Positions 18,573-27,777 of a stretch of DNA of 64,000 nucleotides are shown piece by piece (the stretch's first letter is position 1; each line of letters starts with the position of its first letter). The translations under genes were made by a program, and so were the position numbers. The notes under the pieces are model-generated. The model searched no databases, had not been told where the DNA came from, and saw only the letters and a list, made by a program, of their open reading frames with translations. Location: assembly GCA_031374935.1 (NCBI GenBank), contig JANMHB010000092.1, positions 37,307 through 101,306 of the forward strand, given 5' to 3'. The stretch is from JACMLX01 sp031374935 (lineage in GTDB: Bacteria > Gemmatimonadota > Gemmatimonadetes > Gemmatimonadales > Gemmatimonadaceae).

Positions 18573-18610
18573 ACTGCGCCGCGCCGTAGGCTCACCCCAG
18601 ACAAGGAAAC

Positions 18611-20023
18611 ATGATGCTCTCGCGTTGCCTCTTTGCCTGCCTGCTCCTGCCGGCTGCTGCCGGAGCGCAGGCGGTTCTCACGCCACATCAGCGCGCCGCC
18701 CGCGAGGTCTACGAGCAGCTGGTCGAGATCAACACGGTGGACTCGGTGGGCTCGGTGACGACCGCGGTGCAGGCCATGGCCGCCCGCTTCCGCGCGGCGG
18801 GGTTTCCTGCCGCCGACATCCACATCGTCGTCCCGCCAGGCAAGCCGACCAAGGGCAACCTGGTCGTCCGCTACCGCGGTCGCGGCGGCGCGCTCAAGCC
18901 CGTGCTGCTGCTGGCCCATCTGGATGTCGTCGCCGCACTGCGCAGCGACTGGTCGCGTGATCCATTCGAGCTGCAGGAAGCGAACGGCTTCTTCTACGGC
19001 CGCGGCACCGCCGATGACAAGGCAATGGCGTCGATGTTCGTCGCCAATCTGCTGCGCTACAAGCGTGAAGGCTTCGTCCCGGCCCGTGACCTGATTCTCG
19101 CGCTGACTGCCGATGAGGAAGGCGGCGATGGCAACGGGGTGGAGTTTCTGGTGCAGAATCACCGGGCGCTGATCGATGCGGCGTATGCCATCAATGAAGG
19201 GGGCGGTGGCACCCTCAGCGGAACCACACCGCTGTTCCACTCGGTGCAGGCCGCCGAGAAGGTGCCGGTGAATTTCACGCTGACCGTGCTCAATCCCGGT
19301 GGCCATTCCAGCGTGCCGCGGCCGGACAACGCGATCAACCAGCTGGCGGCGGGCCTGGTGAATCTGGCGCGCTACACCTTTCCCGTTGCGCTCAACGCGA
19401 TCACCAAGCCCTTCCTCGAAGAAACGGCGAAGGTCGAGAAGCCCGAGGTGGCGGCGGCAATGCGCGCAGTCGCGGCGAATCCCCGGGATTCGGCGGCGGC
19501 GGCGGCACTGTCGCGTGATCCGCGCTACTCCTCGATGTTGCGCACCTCGTGCGTGGCCACTCGGCTCGGCGGCGGCCACGCCTACAACGCGCTGCCGCAG
19601 ACCGCCACGGCAAACGTGAACTGCCGCATCGTGCCGACATCCAGCCTCGAGGAGGTGCAGGCCACCATCGCGCGGGTGGTGAACGACACCGCGATCCGGG
19701 TCACACTGATGAAGGAATCGGCGGAGAAGTTCGGCGCGGCACCCGATGCCATCGAGCCGACGCTGCTCGCGACGACGACGTCGCTGACGAAGCAGACGTG
19801 GGGCGACATTCCCGTCATTCCGACCATGAGCACCGGTGCCACCGATGGCCGGTTCCTGCGGGCGGCCGGCATTCCCACCTACGGCGTCAGTGGCATCTTC
19901 TCGGTGCCGGGTGAGAACAACGCGCACGGGCGCGATGAGAAGCTGCGAGTGAAGTCGTTCTACGAGGGCCTCGAGTTTCTGTATCAGCTGGTGAAGCAGG
20001 TCTCGGGTACGATTGCCATGTAG
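18611..20023 (+). CDS. Exported M20 family metallopeptidase
   Basis: 470 aa with a signal peptide (MMLSRCLFACLLLPAAAGAQA) after an AAGGA Shine-Dalgarno. Zinc-ligand motifs are LLLLAHLDVV (His), GRGTADDKAMA (bridging Asp) and TADEEGGDGNG (catalytic Glu-Glu pair). The dimerisation/lid domain follows with NPGGHSSVPRPDNA, and the C-terminal end has AHGRDEKL with the last His ligand. It is probably a periplasmic aminoacyl- or di-/tripeptidase. The exact substrate is unknown, since the family also includes carboxypeptidases and acylases. Confidence 0.9.
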   Translation: MMLSRCLFACLLLPAAAGAQAVLTPHQRAAREVYEQLVEINTVDSVGSVTTAVQAMAARFRAAGFPAADIHIVVPPGKPTKGNLVVRYRGRGGALKPVLLLAHLDVVAALRSDWSRDPFELQEANGFFYGRGTADDKAMASMFVANLLRYKREGFVPARDLILALTADEEGGDGNGVEFLVQNHRALIDAAYAINEGGGGTLSGTTPLFHSVQAAEKVPVNFTLTVLNPGGHSSVPRPDNAINQLAAGLVNLARYTFPVALNAITKPFLEETAKVEKPEVAAAMRAVAANPRDSAAAAALSRDPRYSSMLRTSCVATRLGGGHAYNALPQTATANVNCRIVPTSSLEEVQATIARVVNDTAIRVTLMKESAEKFGAAPDAIEPTLLATTTSLTKQTWGDIPVIPTMSTGATDGRFLRAAGIPTYGVSGIFSVPGENNAHGRDEKLRVKSFYEGLEFLYQLVKQVSGTIAM

Positions 20024-20061
20024 GCGGCTGTACCTGGTCGTGCTGTGGCCGAGCGCACCCG

Positions 20062-20613
20062 ATGATTGATTTGCCCCCTGACTGCGTCGCGCGCGTTCGA
20101 GAGGGCGATCTGGGGGCGTTCGAGGCGCTCTATCGCGCGATGCACGCACCGTTGCTCGCCTTCGGCACGCGATACGTGGGGGACACGGCGCGTGCCGAGG
20201 AGCTGGTACAGGATCTGTTCTTCGATCTCTGGCGCGGTCGGGAGGCCTGGACCGTCACCGGCAGCGTCACGGCGTATCTGTACGCTGCGCTGCGCAATCG
20301 CGCGTTGAACGTGCGGCGCCGCGATACCGTCGAAACGGCGTGGGCCGAGGACGCGTCGCAGGAACCGGCGCTGGCGCTGCAGAGCAGTGTGCCAACCGCT
20401 GATGTCGTGCTGGAGTCGAATGAACTCGTCGCACAGCTTGCCGCGGCCATGACGCGCCTGCCGGAGCGCTGCGGGCTGATCATGCAGATGCGGTGGCACG
20501 GCGGACTGAGTTACGCCGAAATCGCCACCGTGCTTGGCATTTCACCGAAGGGCGTGGAGAACCAGCTGGCCCGGGGACTCAAGGCCCTGCGGGTGGCGTT
20601 CGGTGTGGGGTGA
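20062..20613 (+). CDS. ECF sigma factor, FecI-like
   Basis: 183-aa sigma factor with region 2 (ARAEELVQDLFFDLWR) and region 4 (RCGLIMQMRWHGGLSYAEIA plus HTH ISPKGVENQLARGLKAL). Sixty-three bp separate it from the FecR-type gene, which is followed by a TonB receptor, as in iron-starvation-type cell-surface signalling. It probably transcribes this operon when the receptor is engaged. Confidence 0.92.
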   Translation: MIDLPPDCVARVREGDLGAFEALYRAMHAPLLAFGTRYVGDTARAEELVQDLFFDLWRGREAWTVTGSVTAYLYAALRNRALNVRRRDTVETAWAEDASQEPALALQSSVPTADVVLESNELVAQLAAAMTRLPERCGLIMQMRWHGGLSYAEIATVLGISPKGVENQLARGLKALRVAFGVG

Positions 20614-20676
20614 TCTCCCCGCGGCGTGGGGATTTTGCCGAGGGGCGTGTCTCATTCGCGTCTCACTCCCCGGACC

Positions 20677-21690
20677 ATGACCAACGACGACCCGATTTCC
20701 GAACTGCAGCTGGACCGATATCTGGCCGGCGACCTGCCTGCCGATGAGCGCGCGCGAGTTCAGGCGTGGCTCGACGCGAACCCAGCCGCCGCTGCAGTGG
20801 GAGGCGCGTTGCCTGTGGCCGCGCTTGGGGAAGCGGCACGCGCCGGCACCGATCAGTCGTGGCGTGCGCTCTCTGCTCGCCTCGAGGCCGCCGGCGAACA
20901 CGACCAGCTCGGGGCGCGCCGCGCTCGCGAGGGCGACACCGGCCCGCGTCGACGCGGGCACCGCACTGCGATGCGCGTCGCGGCGGCGCTGATCGTCATC
21001 GTTGGCGGCGCCGCGAGCTGGCGGGCCGCGACCGTGCACCGAGGCGGTGGCGCGATCGAGGCCCCACTGGGACGCGACATCACCGCCACGCTGCCCGACG
21101 GTACGCGCATCACGCTGGCGCCGGGCAGCCGGGCGACCTGGTCGGCGAGCTACGGCAGCGGACGTCGCGACATCGTGCTGGAAGGAGAAGCGCTCTTCGA
21201 CGTCGTGCACGACGCCGCGCATCCGTTTCTGGTCCATGCCCGCCATGCCATCGCCGAGGATATCGGGACACGTTTCGTGGTGCGCGCGTGGCCGGAACTG
21301 GCCGCGGTCGATGTCGCCGTGGACGAAGGGATCGTCGCACTCGCGGACACACTCGACGCGCGGGCTGCTCGCGGAGTTGAACTGCGTCCCGGGCAGCGTG
21401 GTCGGCTGGCGCCAGGTGGGACGGTGGTGATCAGTGCCGATGCCGAGTCGGCACTGGCCTGGACGCGCGGTCAGCTCGCATTCGAGAACGAACCGCTGCG
21501 CACCGTGCTGCCGGCGATCAGTCGTCGCTTCGATGTCGACCTCCGGGCCGATCCAGCGCTCGCTGACCGACTGCTCTCGGCGCGCTTTGCTCCGCAGTCG
21601 CTGCAGGACGTTCTCGATGCCCTGACGCTGTCACTCGATGTGCGTGTCGTACGATCCGGCCGTACGATCACTCTCTTGCCAGCGTCATGA
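20677..21690 (+). CDS. FecR family anti-sigma/sensor protein
   Basis: 337 aa, start ATG 20677 (MTNDDPISELQ). The N-terminal ~90 residues are a cytoplasmic anti-sigma domain beginning DRYLAGDLPADERARVQAWL. One TM helix near 97-115 (MRVAAALIVIVGGAASW) follows, then the periplasmic FecR domain (GRDITATLPDGTRITLAPGS, RDIVLEGEALFDVVHD). The C-terminal ~70 residues are a secretin/TonB-like fold (FENEPLRTVLPAISRRFDVD), as in FecR proteins paired with STN-domain receptors. The TGA overlaps the receptor ATG, so expression is coupled. Confidence 0.92.
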   Translation: MTNDDPISELQLDRYLAGDLPADERARVQAWLDANPAAAAVGGALPVAALGEAARAGTDQSWRALSARLEAAGEHDQLGARRAREGDTGPRRRGHRTAMRVAAALIVIVGGAASWRAATVHRGGGAIEAPLGRDITATLPDGTRITLAPGSRATWSASYGSGRRDIVLEGEALFDVVHDAAHPFLVHARHAIAEDIGTRFVVRAWPELAAVDVAVDEGIVALADTLDARAARGVELRPGQRGRLAPGGTVVISADAESALAWTRGQLAFENEPLRTVLPAISRRFDVDLRADPALADRLLSARFAPQSLQDVLDALTLSLDVRVVRSGRTITLLPAS

Positions 21691-24440
21691 TGATCCGAAC
21701 CCTGTTCCGCTGCGCGCTGCTCCTGCTCTGCATCGCGGCACTGCTGACGGCGCAAGGCAGGCCCGCTGCCGCGTCGGACACACCAACACGGTTCACGCCG
21801 CTGGCAACCGCCGTGCCCACCGACGGGCCGTTGCAGACGCCGGTGACGCTGGATGTCGCCGACCGGCCATTGTCGGGCATTCTGACGGAGATTGCCCGCC
21901 AGGCGCGCCTGCCATTCGCCGCCGATCCGTCGCTGCCGGGCATGCGGACTCCGCGCCGATTTCAGGTGCGCGACGTACCGGCGGGCGAGGCCATTCAACG
22001 CGCACTCGCCGGCACCACGCTGCGCGCGATGGTGAGTACGTCCGGCCAGGTCGTGATCCGGCAGCAGGCGAGTTCCGGCAGTCGCGACGATCAGAGTGTT
22101 CAGCCCGCGCCACGCGTGCGGCTGAGCGGCTACGTGCGCAGTCTGGCCAGCCTCGAGGTGGTTCGCCGCGCGCTGATCAGTGCCGACAACGAGAGCGTGC
22201 GCGTCGAGAGCAACGAGGACGGGTTTTACTCCGTGCTGCTCGTGCCCGGGACGCATCACCTGCGGATCCGCGCCATCGGATACGCGCCGCTGGATACCTC
22301 GATCACGTTGTCAGGCAGCGTGACGCGCGATCTGCTGATGGCCACGCGCAAGGTGACGCTGGCCGCCGTCACGGTGCAGGCCGACAGCAAGGGCGACCGG
22401 CCGGACCTCGATCCGCGCACCCCGGACATGAGTGTCGTGCGGCTCGACCTTGCGGCGGTGAAGCTGTTGCCGCCGGTGCTCGGCGAACCCGACCCGATTC
22501 GCAGCCTGACACTGCTGCCCGGCGTGTCGCTCTCGAGCGACGCATCGACGGCGTTCAGCGTGCGCGGTGGTGCGGCCGACCAGAATCTGTTCCTCCTGGA
22601 CGAGGCGACGATCTACAATCCCAGTCATATCCTCGGTTTTCTGTCGACCTTCAACACCGATGCCGTCGACAACGTCACCCTGTACAAGGGGGCGATCCCG
22701 GCGCGGTTCGGCGGACGCTTGTCCTCGGTGGTCGATGTGCGGCAGCGGGAGGGCAACGCCAATGAGTTCAATGGCTCGGCGGCCATCGGTCTGCTGGCGA
22801 GCCGGCTGGCGCTGGAAGGACCGCTCCCCGGCAAGCGAGGGTCGTACATGTTCGCCGCACGGCGATCGTACGCCGACGTCTTCACGCGCGCGTCGAGTGA
22901 CTCCGTGATCCGCAACAGCAAGGCGTACTTCTACGACGTGAATGCCAAGACGAACCTGCGCCTTGGCACGAGCGGTGCACTGCTCCTGTCCGGATACCTC
23001 GGCCGCGATCGCTTCGGGCAGGGGGCCGGGTTCAGCGCCGGCTGGGGCAACAAGGCCGCAACACTCCGCTGGAATCAGGCCTTTGGCGGCAGGCTGTTCT
23101 CCAAGGTCACCACCGCATTCGGTGACTACGACTATCTGCTGGACGTGCCGATCGACACGCGCGATTCGATCTCCTGGCGATCGCGCATCCGGAGCCTCGA
23201 TGTGAAGGTCGATCAGACACTGTACCTCTCCGAGAACAACTCGATCGAATTCGGCGTGCAGTACACCGATCAGGAGTTTCGACCCGGCACGGTGACGCCG
23301 CGTGGATCGGAAGCCACCATTCAGCGGCGCGAGGTGCCCACGCGTTTCGGCATTGCACCGGCGGCGTACCTCGGCCAGGACCTGAAGTTCGGCACGCGGT
23401 TCGCGCTCCGATACGGATTGCGATACAGCGGCTTCGTTCGACGGGGCGCCGCCACGATCTATCGATATCGCGATGATGCACCGGTGGTGTACAACGCCTC
23501 ACTGGCACGCTACGAACCGGGCGTGCTGCGCGACAGTCTGGTGTATCGCCGCGGGCAACGCGTGGCGTCGTTCGGTGGATGGGAGCCGCGCATCTCCGGG
23601 CGACTGATGCTTGGCGACGCCTCGAGTGTGAAGGCCAGCTACTCACGCACACAACAGTTCCTGTCGCTGGCGTCGAAGACCAACTCCGTCAGTCCGCTGG
23701 ATGTGTGGGAGCCGGTGGGTCCCTACGTGAAGCCGCTGGTGTCGGACCAGTTCGCGCTGGGCTTCAGCCGCGCGACGGCCGACTACGAACTGTCGGTCGA
23801 GGCGTACTACAAGGTGTCGGAGAACCTGGTTGACTTCATCGACGGCGCAGATGTGGTGCTCAACCCGCGTATCGAGACACTGCTGGTGCAAGGCAACGGT
23901 CGCGCGTATGGCATGGAACTGCTGGCGCGGCGCAGTACCGGACGGGTGACGGGCTGGGTGAGCTACACGCTCGGTCGAGCCGAGCAGCGCTTCCCGGTGC
24001 CGGCGCGCGCCGGCGCAGCCCTCGGCGGCGGCATCAACGGCGGGAAGTACTATCCCGGCCCATTCGACAAGACACACAATCTCTCGGTGGTTGCGATCCG
24101 GCCGCTGGGCCGGAAGTGGACCATCGGATCGACATTCTCGCTGGCCAGCGGCTTGCCCGCCACGTTCCCCGTGGCGCGGTATCAGATCGACGGCCTGCTG
24201 GTGACGGAGTACGGCGCGCGCAACTCATCGCGGCTGCCGCTCTATCATCGGCTCGATCTGAGCGCCACGCGCAAGTATGCGCGTGGCGAACTGCAGCTCG
24301 GTGTGCTCAACGCCTACAACCGCTTCAACGCGCAGGCACTTCGGTTCCGTCAGCAGCTGGCGAATCCGCTGGTGGCCGAGGCGGTGCAGACCTCGATCTT
24401 CGGCATCGTGCCGAGCATCACCTACGCGTTCCATTTCTGA
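21687..24440 (+). CDS. TonB-dependent outer-membrane receptor with signalling domains
   Basis: 917 aa. Signal peptide, then an STN signalling domain (about 50-130, DVADRPLSGILTEIARQARL), a carboxypeptidase-regulatory-like beta-sandwich (about 140-220, NEDGFYSVLLVPGTHHLRI), a plug domain (GVSLSSDASTAFSVRGGAADQN) and a beta-barrel ending in an aromatic residue (SITYAFHF). The STN domain is the part that talks to the FecR-type sensor encoded immediately upstream. The carboxypeptidase-like domain is typical of SusC-like and related receptors. The substrate is unknown; the neighbouring DUF4249 lipoprotein may help capture it. Confidence 0.92.
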   Translation: MMIRTLFRCALLLLCIAALLTAQGRPAAASDTPTRFTPLATAVPTDGPLQTPVTLDVADRPLSGILTEIARQARLPFAADPSLPGMRTPRRFQVRDVPAGEAIQRALAGTTLRAMVSTSGQVVIRQQASSGSRDDQSVQPAPRVRLSGYVRSLASLEVVRRALISADNESVRVESNEDGFYSVLLVPGTHHLRIRAIGYAPLDTSITLSGSVTRDLLMATRKVTLAAVTVQADSKGDRPDLDPRTPDMSVVRLDLAAVKLLPPVLGEPDPIRSLTLLPGVSLSSDASTAFSVRGGAADQNLFLLDEATIYNPSHILGFLSTFNTDAVDNVTLYKGAIPARFGGRLSSVVDVRQREGNANEFNGSAAIGLLASRLALEGPLPGKRGSYMFAARRSYADVFTRASSDSVIRNSKAYFYDVNAKTNLRLGTSGALLLSGYLGRDRFGQGAGFSAGWGNKAATLRWNQAFGGRLFSKVTTAFGDYDYLLDVPIDTRDSISWRSRIRSLDVKVDQTLYLSENNSIEFGVQYTDQEFRPGTVTPRGSEATIQRREVPTRFGIAPAAYLGQDLKFGTRFALRYGLRYSGFVRRGAATIYRYRDDAPVVYNASLARYEPGVLRDSLVYRRGQRVASFGGWEPRISGRLMLGDASSVKASYSRTQQFLSLASKTNSVSPLDVWEPVGPYVKPLVSDQFALGFSRATADYELSVEAYYKVSENLVDFIDGADVVLNPRIETLLVQGNGRAYGMELLARRSTGRVTGWVSYTLGRAEQRFPVPARAGAALGGGINGGKYYPGPFDKTHNLSVVAIRPLGRKWTIGSTFSLASGLPATFPVARYQIDGLLVTEYGARNSSRLPLYHRLDLSATRKYARGELQLGVLNAYNRFNAQALRFRQQLANPLVAEAVQTSIFGIVPSITYAFHF

Positions 24441-25301
24441 GTGACGATCACCATGCGACGGATCATGCTGACGCTGTTGTGCTCCACTGCGGTCGGCTGC
24501 GAGCGGATCGTGAGTGTCTCGGTGCCGGACAGTCCACCGCGACTGGTGGTGGAGGCGCGCCTGGAGCGCGTGCGCAGTGCCGTGAGTGGCACGCAGCGCA
24601 TACGGCTCACGACCACCGACCGGTACTTCTCCACCGCCGCACCACCACCCGCACGCGGCGCGGTGGTGCGCGTGGTGGATGACTCGGGCAAGGTCGTGCC
24701 GTTCGCCGAACTGGCCACTGAGCCAGGGACATACGAGACCACGGTCTTCGTCATTGCCGTGGGGCGCAGCTACACGCTGCGCATCACCTATCAGGGCGAG
24801 GAATACGTGTCGACCGAAACGACGCAACCTGCGGTCGCCATCGACTCGCTCTGGTTCATCGATCGCATTGCGACGATCAGTCCACAGGCCGGCTTGCGGG
24901 CCACGATCGGGCTGCGTGACCCCGTCGGTGTGAAGAACTTCTATCTCTGGGACCAGATCGTGAACGGGCGTCGCGTGGTCCGGCCCGATTCGGTGGGCTA
25001 CTTCAGGGTGGTGGCCTCCGATGACCTCAGCGACGGCACACGGCTCCGCCGGTTTCAGCCCTACGACGGCGTGATCGTGACGCGTGGGCAGCAGGTGACA
25101 GTGCGGCAGGTTGCCATTTCCGAGCAGGCCTATCGGTTCTACAGTGCGTTGTCGGAACAGGGCTTGAACGATGGGTCGCCCTTTGGGGTGCCGCCTTCGA
25201 GCCTTCGGGGGAACGTGGCGAATCTGACGACACCGGCGAAGCATGGCCTGGGCTACTTCATTGTTGCCGAGGTCACCGAGGTGGAAGGGCAGGTGCCGTA
25301 A
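24441..25301 (+). CDS. DUF4249 family lipoprotein
   Basis: 286 aa. The GTG at 24441 directly follows the receptor stop; ATG 24453 is an equally good start and gives MRRIMLTLLCSTAVGC with the lipobox STAVGC. The body has the DUF4249 pattern: SPPRLVVEARL near the N-terminus, a repeated beta-sandwich with VVRVVDDSGK and YTLRITYQGEEYVSTETT, and a C-terminal half with VKNFYLWDQIVNGRRV. In Bacteroidota such proteins are encoded next to TonB-dependent receptors, and function is unknown. It closes the sigma/FecR/receptor operon. Confidence 0.75.
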   Translation: MTITMRRIMLTLLCSTAVGCERIVSVSVPDSPPRLVVEARLERVRSAVSGTQRIRLTTTDRYFSTAAPPPARGAVVRVVDDSGKVVPFAELATEPGTYETTVFVIAVGRSYTLRITYQGEEYVSTETTQPAVAIDSLWFIDRIATISPQAGLRATIGLRDPVGVKNFYLWDQIVNGRRVVRPDSVGYFRVVASDDLSDGTRLRRFQPYDGVIVTRGQQVTVRQVAISEQAYRFYSALSEQGLNDGSPFGVPPSSLRGNVANLTTPAKHGLGYFIVAEVTEVEGQVP

Positions 25302-25600
25302 TGTGTTTGCGCTCGGCAGCCAGCGGCGGGTGGTATGGCTCTTGCCTAGTTGCCTTTGTGGGCTTTCTCGCGTGATCGACGTGGATGACGCGGCGCCATT
25401 GGCTTGGGTCTCTTTTGCCGCTTCGCCGCGGTTTCCGTCGTCCACGATGTTGTTCCCATGCCTCCGATGCGGAGGCCGCGAAAAAGGCGGACCCGGTGCA
25501 TTCCGGTGACGCGGAGCCAGGACGTGCTGTTGGGGCGACACGCCGGTCGCACCACGCGAGTCTGGCTTCCCGATGGAAGGCATACTCATCGGAGACGGGC
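25302..25600 (+). other. Intergenic, no gene seen
   Basis: About 300 bp between the DUF4249 gene and the GH44 gene. No clear terminator stem, RNA gene or protein-coding signal was found. The GH44 open frame extends through most of it but has no signal peptide there. Confidence 0.5.
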
Positions 25601-27604
25601 ATGGGCACGCAGTCGAACATCTTCCGCTCCGCGATCGCGGCGCTGGCTATCCTCACGGCAGGGTGTGCCGATCAGCGCAGTCTCACGTCGGCCGAGCCGC
25701 AACTCGCGGTTGCGACGTTGCGGTCGACGACCGTTGCACCGGCGAGTGCCACGATCCCGGCCGGTGGGACCACGCAGCTGTCGGCGACGTTCCGCGACCG
25801 CCGTGGTCGCCTCGTCCCCGATGCCGTGTTCCTCTGGGCCAGCGCGAATCCCGCGGTTGCGACGGTCTCCGCCACGGGACTGGTGACCGGTGTTGCTGCT
25901 GGCAGCGTCGCGATTACCGCGACCCGAAATGGCGCCGTCGGGAGCTCACAGATCACCGTGAGTGGGGTTACCCCACCGCCCCCCCCACCCCCTCCGCCGG
26001 TGGCCGGCGATGTGTCATTCCTGATCGATGGCAGCGCGACTTATCCGATTTCGCGCTTCATCTACGGTGGGAACTTCATCAACGAAGCCGGCGCGTTCAA
26101 CAACGCCACGGTGCCCACCGAGTTCACGTTCAACCGGATGGGCGGGAACCGGATGACGGCGTTGAACTGGGAGAACAACTACAGCAACGCTGGTAACGAC
26201 TACAACTTCTGGAATACCGCTGACGATCAGAGCGGAACGACGCCAGGTGGATCGGTCAGCCGCCGCGCGACGCCGACCTTCGCGCGAGGCCAGGCGTTCA
26301 TGGCCACGGTGCCGATGAGTGGCTATGTCTCGGGTGATGCCTGCAACTGCAACGTCGGGACCAGCGATGCCGATCGTGCCAACCGCCTTGCCACACGATT
26401 CCGCGTCAGCCGCGCCACCAAGGGCAGCGCGTTCACGCTGACACCGAATGCGTCGGACGCGTTCGTCTATCAGGACGAGTTCGTGCACTGGTTCGAGACG
26501 ACGTATCCGGGGCGCGCCTCGCATCCGACCGCACCGGTCTTCTTCTCGCTCGACAACGAGCCGGATATCTGGCATTCGACGCACAAGGAGATCTTCAGCG
26601 ACCTGAATGACAATCAGGCCACGCCGCGGCTGCAGACGTACACCGCATTCAGCGACACCTCGGTCGTGTACGCGAAAGCGATCAAGGCCGTCTCGCCGAA
26701 CGCGATGGTCTTCGGTCCCGCGACCGCGACCTATACCGGTATCACGCTGCTCGGCCGGTACCCGACACCTGATCCAGTCTACGGTACGCAGAACTTCACC
26801 GACGTCTACCTCGATCGCATGCGCACGGCCAGCGCATCGGCCGGGCGTCGCCTGCTGGATGTCTATGACATCCACTTCTATCCCGAAACCGGCACCAACG
26901 CCGGCACGATCGTCAATGATTACGCGACGCAGGACGCCGCCATGACGGAAAAGCGTGTGCAGGCCCCGCGGTCGCTGTGGGATCCGACGTACAACGACGG
27001 CAGCTGGGTGACGAATGTGACCGGCGGCCCGATCCGCCTGCTGCCGCGGCTGCGCGAGCAGATCGCCGCGCACTATCCGGGGACGAAGCTCGCGATCACC
27101 GAGTACTACTACGGCCGCGGCGGCGACATCTCTGGCGGCATCGCACAGGCAGATGTTTTCGGCATCTTCGGTCGTGAAGGCGTCTTTGCCGCCTCGATCT
27201 GGCCGTTCGCCGGCGTCTGGGCGGCGCCATACAACGGCGACGGCAACAAGGCCTACGCCTATGTGTTCGGTGCGCTGCGCATGTATCGCAACTACGACGG
27301 CGCCGGAGGGAGTTTCGGTGATATCGGCCTGCTGGCCACCACCACCGACAACGCCGCCAGCTCGGTCTATGCCAGCCGGAACGCGACCGGCAACGTCGTG
27401 CTGATCGCCCTCAACAAGACCAGTGCGCCCAAGGTGGCGGCGATCACGCTGCGCAACGTGTCCGGGGCGACCACGGCGCGCACCTACGTGATGTCCGCCG
27501 CGTCCGCGACACCGGTCCGGCAGGCCGAGCTCGCGGTCACGGGTGGCGCCCTGTCGTACACCATGCCGGCGATGAGTGTGACGACACTTGTCCTGGTTCC
27601 ATAG
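25601..27604 (+). CDS. Lipoprotein glycoside hydrolase family 44 with Big_2 domain
   Basis: 667-aa surface lipoprotein. ATG 25601 follows GGAG and starts a lipoprotein signal (ALAILTAGC). A Big_2 Ig-like domain (about 35-120) is joined by a run of ten prolines to the catalytic domain. The catalytic module begins ISRFIYGGNFINEA, contains WENNYSNAGNDYNFWN, and has the acid/base Glu in SLDNEPDIW (E320) and the nucleophile Glu in ITEYYYGRGGDISGG (E501). The C-terminal ~90 residues form a beta-sandwich. GH44 enzymes are endoglucanases/xyloglucanases acting on plant beta-glucans with retention, so extracellular polysaccharide degradation is expected. Confidence 0.88.
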   Translation: MGTQSNIFRSAIAALAILTAGCADQRSLTSAEPQLAVATLRSTTVAPASATIPAGGTTQLSATFRDRRGRLVPDAVFLWASANPAVATVSATGLVTGVAAGSVAITATRNGAVGSSQITVSGVTPPPPPPPPPVAGDVSFLIDGSATYPISRFIYGGNFINEAGAFNNATVPTEFTFNRMGGNRMTALNWENNYSNAGNDYNFWNTADDQSGTTPGGSVSRRATPTFARGQAFMATVPMSGYVSGDACNCNVGTSDADRANRLATRFRVSRATKGSAFTLTPNASDAFVYQDEFVHWFETTYPGRASHPTAPVFFSLDNEPDIWHSTHKEIFSDLNDNQATPRLQTYTAFSDTSVVYAKAIKAVSPNAMVFGPATATYTGITLLGRYPTPDPVYGTQNFTDVYLDRMRTASASAGRRLLDVYDIHFYPETGTNAGTIVNDYATQDAAMTEKRVQAPRSLWDPTYNDGSWVTNVTGGPIRLLPRLREQIAAHYPGTKLAITEYYYGRGGDISGGIAQADVFGIFGREGVFAASIWPFAGVWAAPYNGDGNKAYAYVFGALRMYRNYDGAGGSFGDIGLLATTTDNAASSVYASRNATGNVVLIALNKTSAPKVAAITLRNVSGATTARTYVMSAASATPVRQAELAVTGGALSYTMPAMSVTTLVLVP

Positions 27605-27627
27605 CCAACCGCCGGCAGGTTCGACCG

Positions 27628-27663
27628 CACGGGGGCGCCGCAGATCATCGCGGCGCCCCCGTG
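27628..27663. terminator. Hairpin terminator after the GH44 gene
   Basis: A perfect 14-bp inverted repeat (CACGGGGGCGCCGC at 27628-27641 with 27650-27663) and an 8-nt loop, 24 bp after the stop. The trailing sequence is T-poor, but the stem is very stable. Confidence 0.7.
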
Positions 27664-27777
27664 TCGTGTGCGCCGGCCATTTCCGCCGACGAACTCGGAT
27701 CGGCCTCTCGCGTGTGAGCGCGATGTGATGGAAGTTTGTGGCGCAGTGTCTTCGCCCACTTCCTTCCGGGACCGCCC

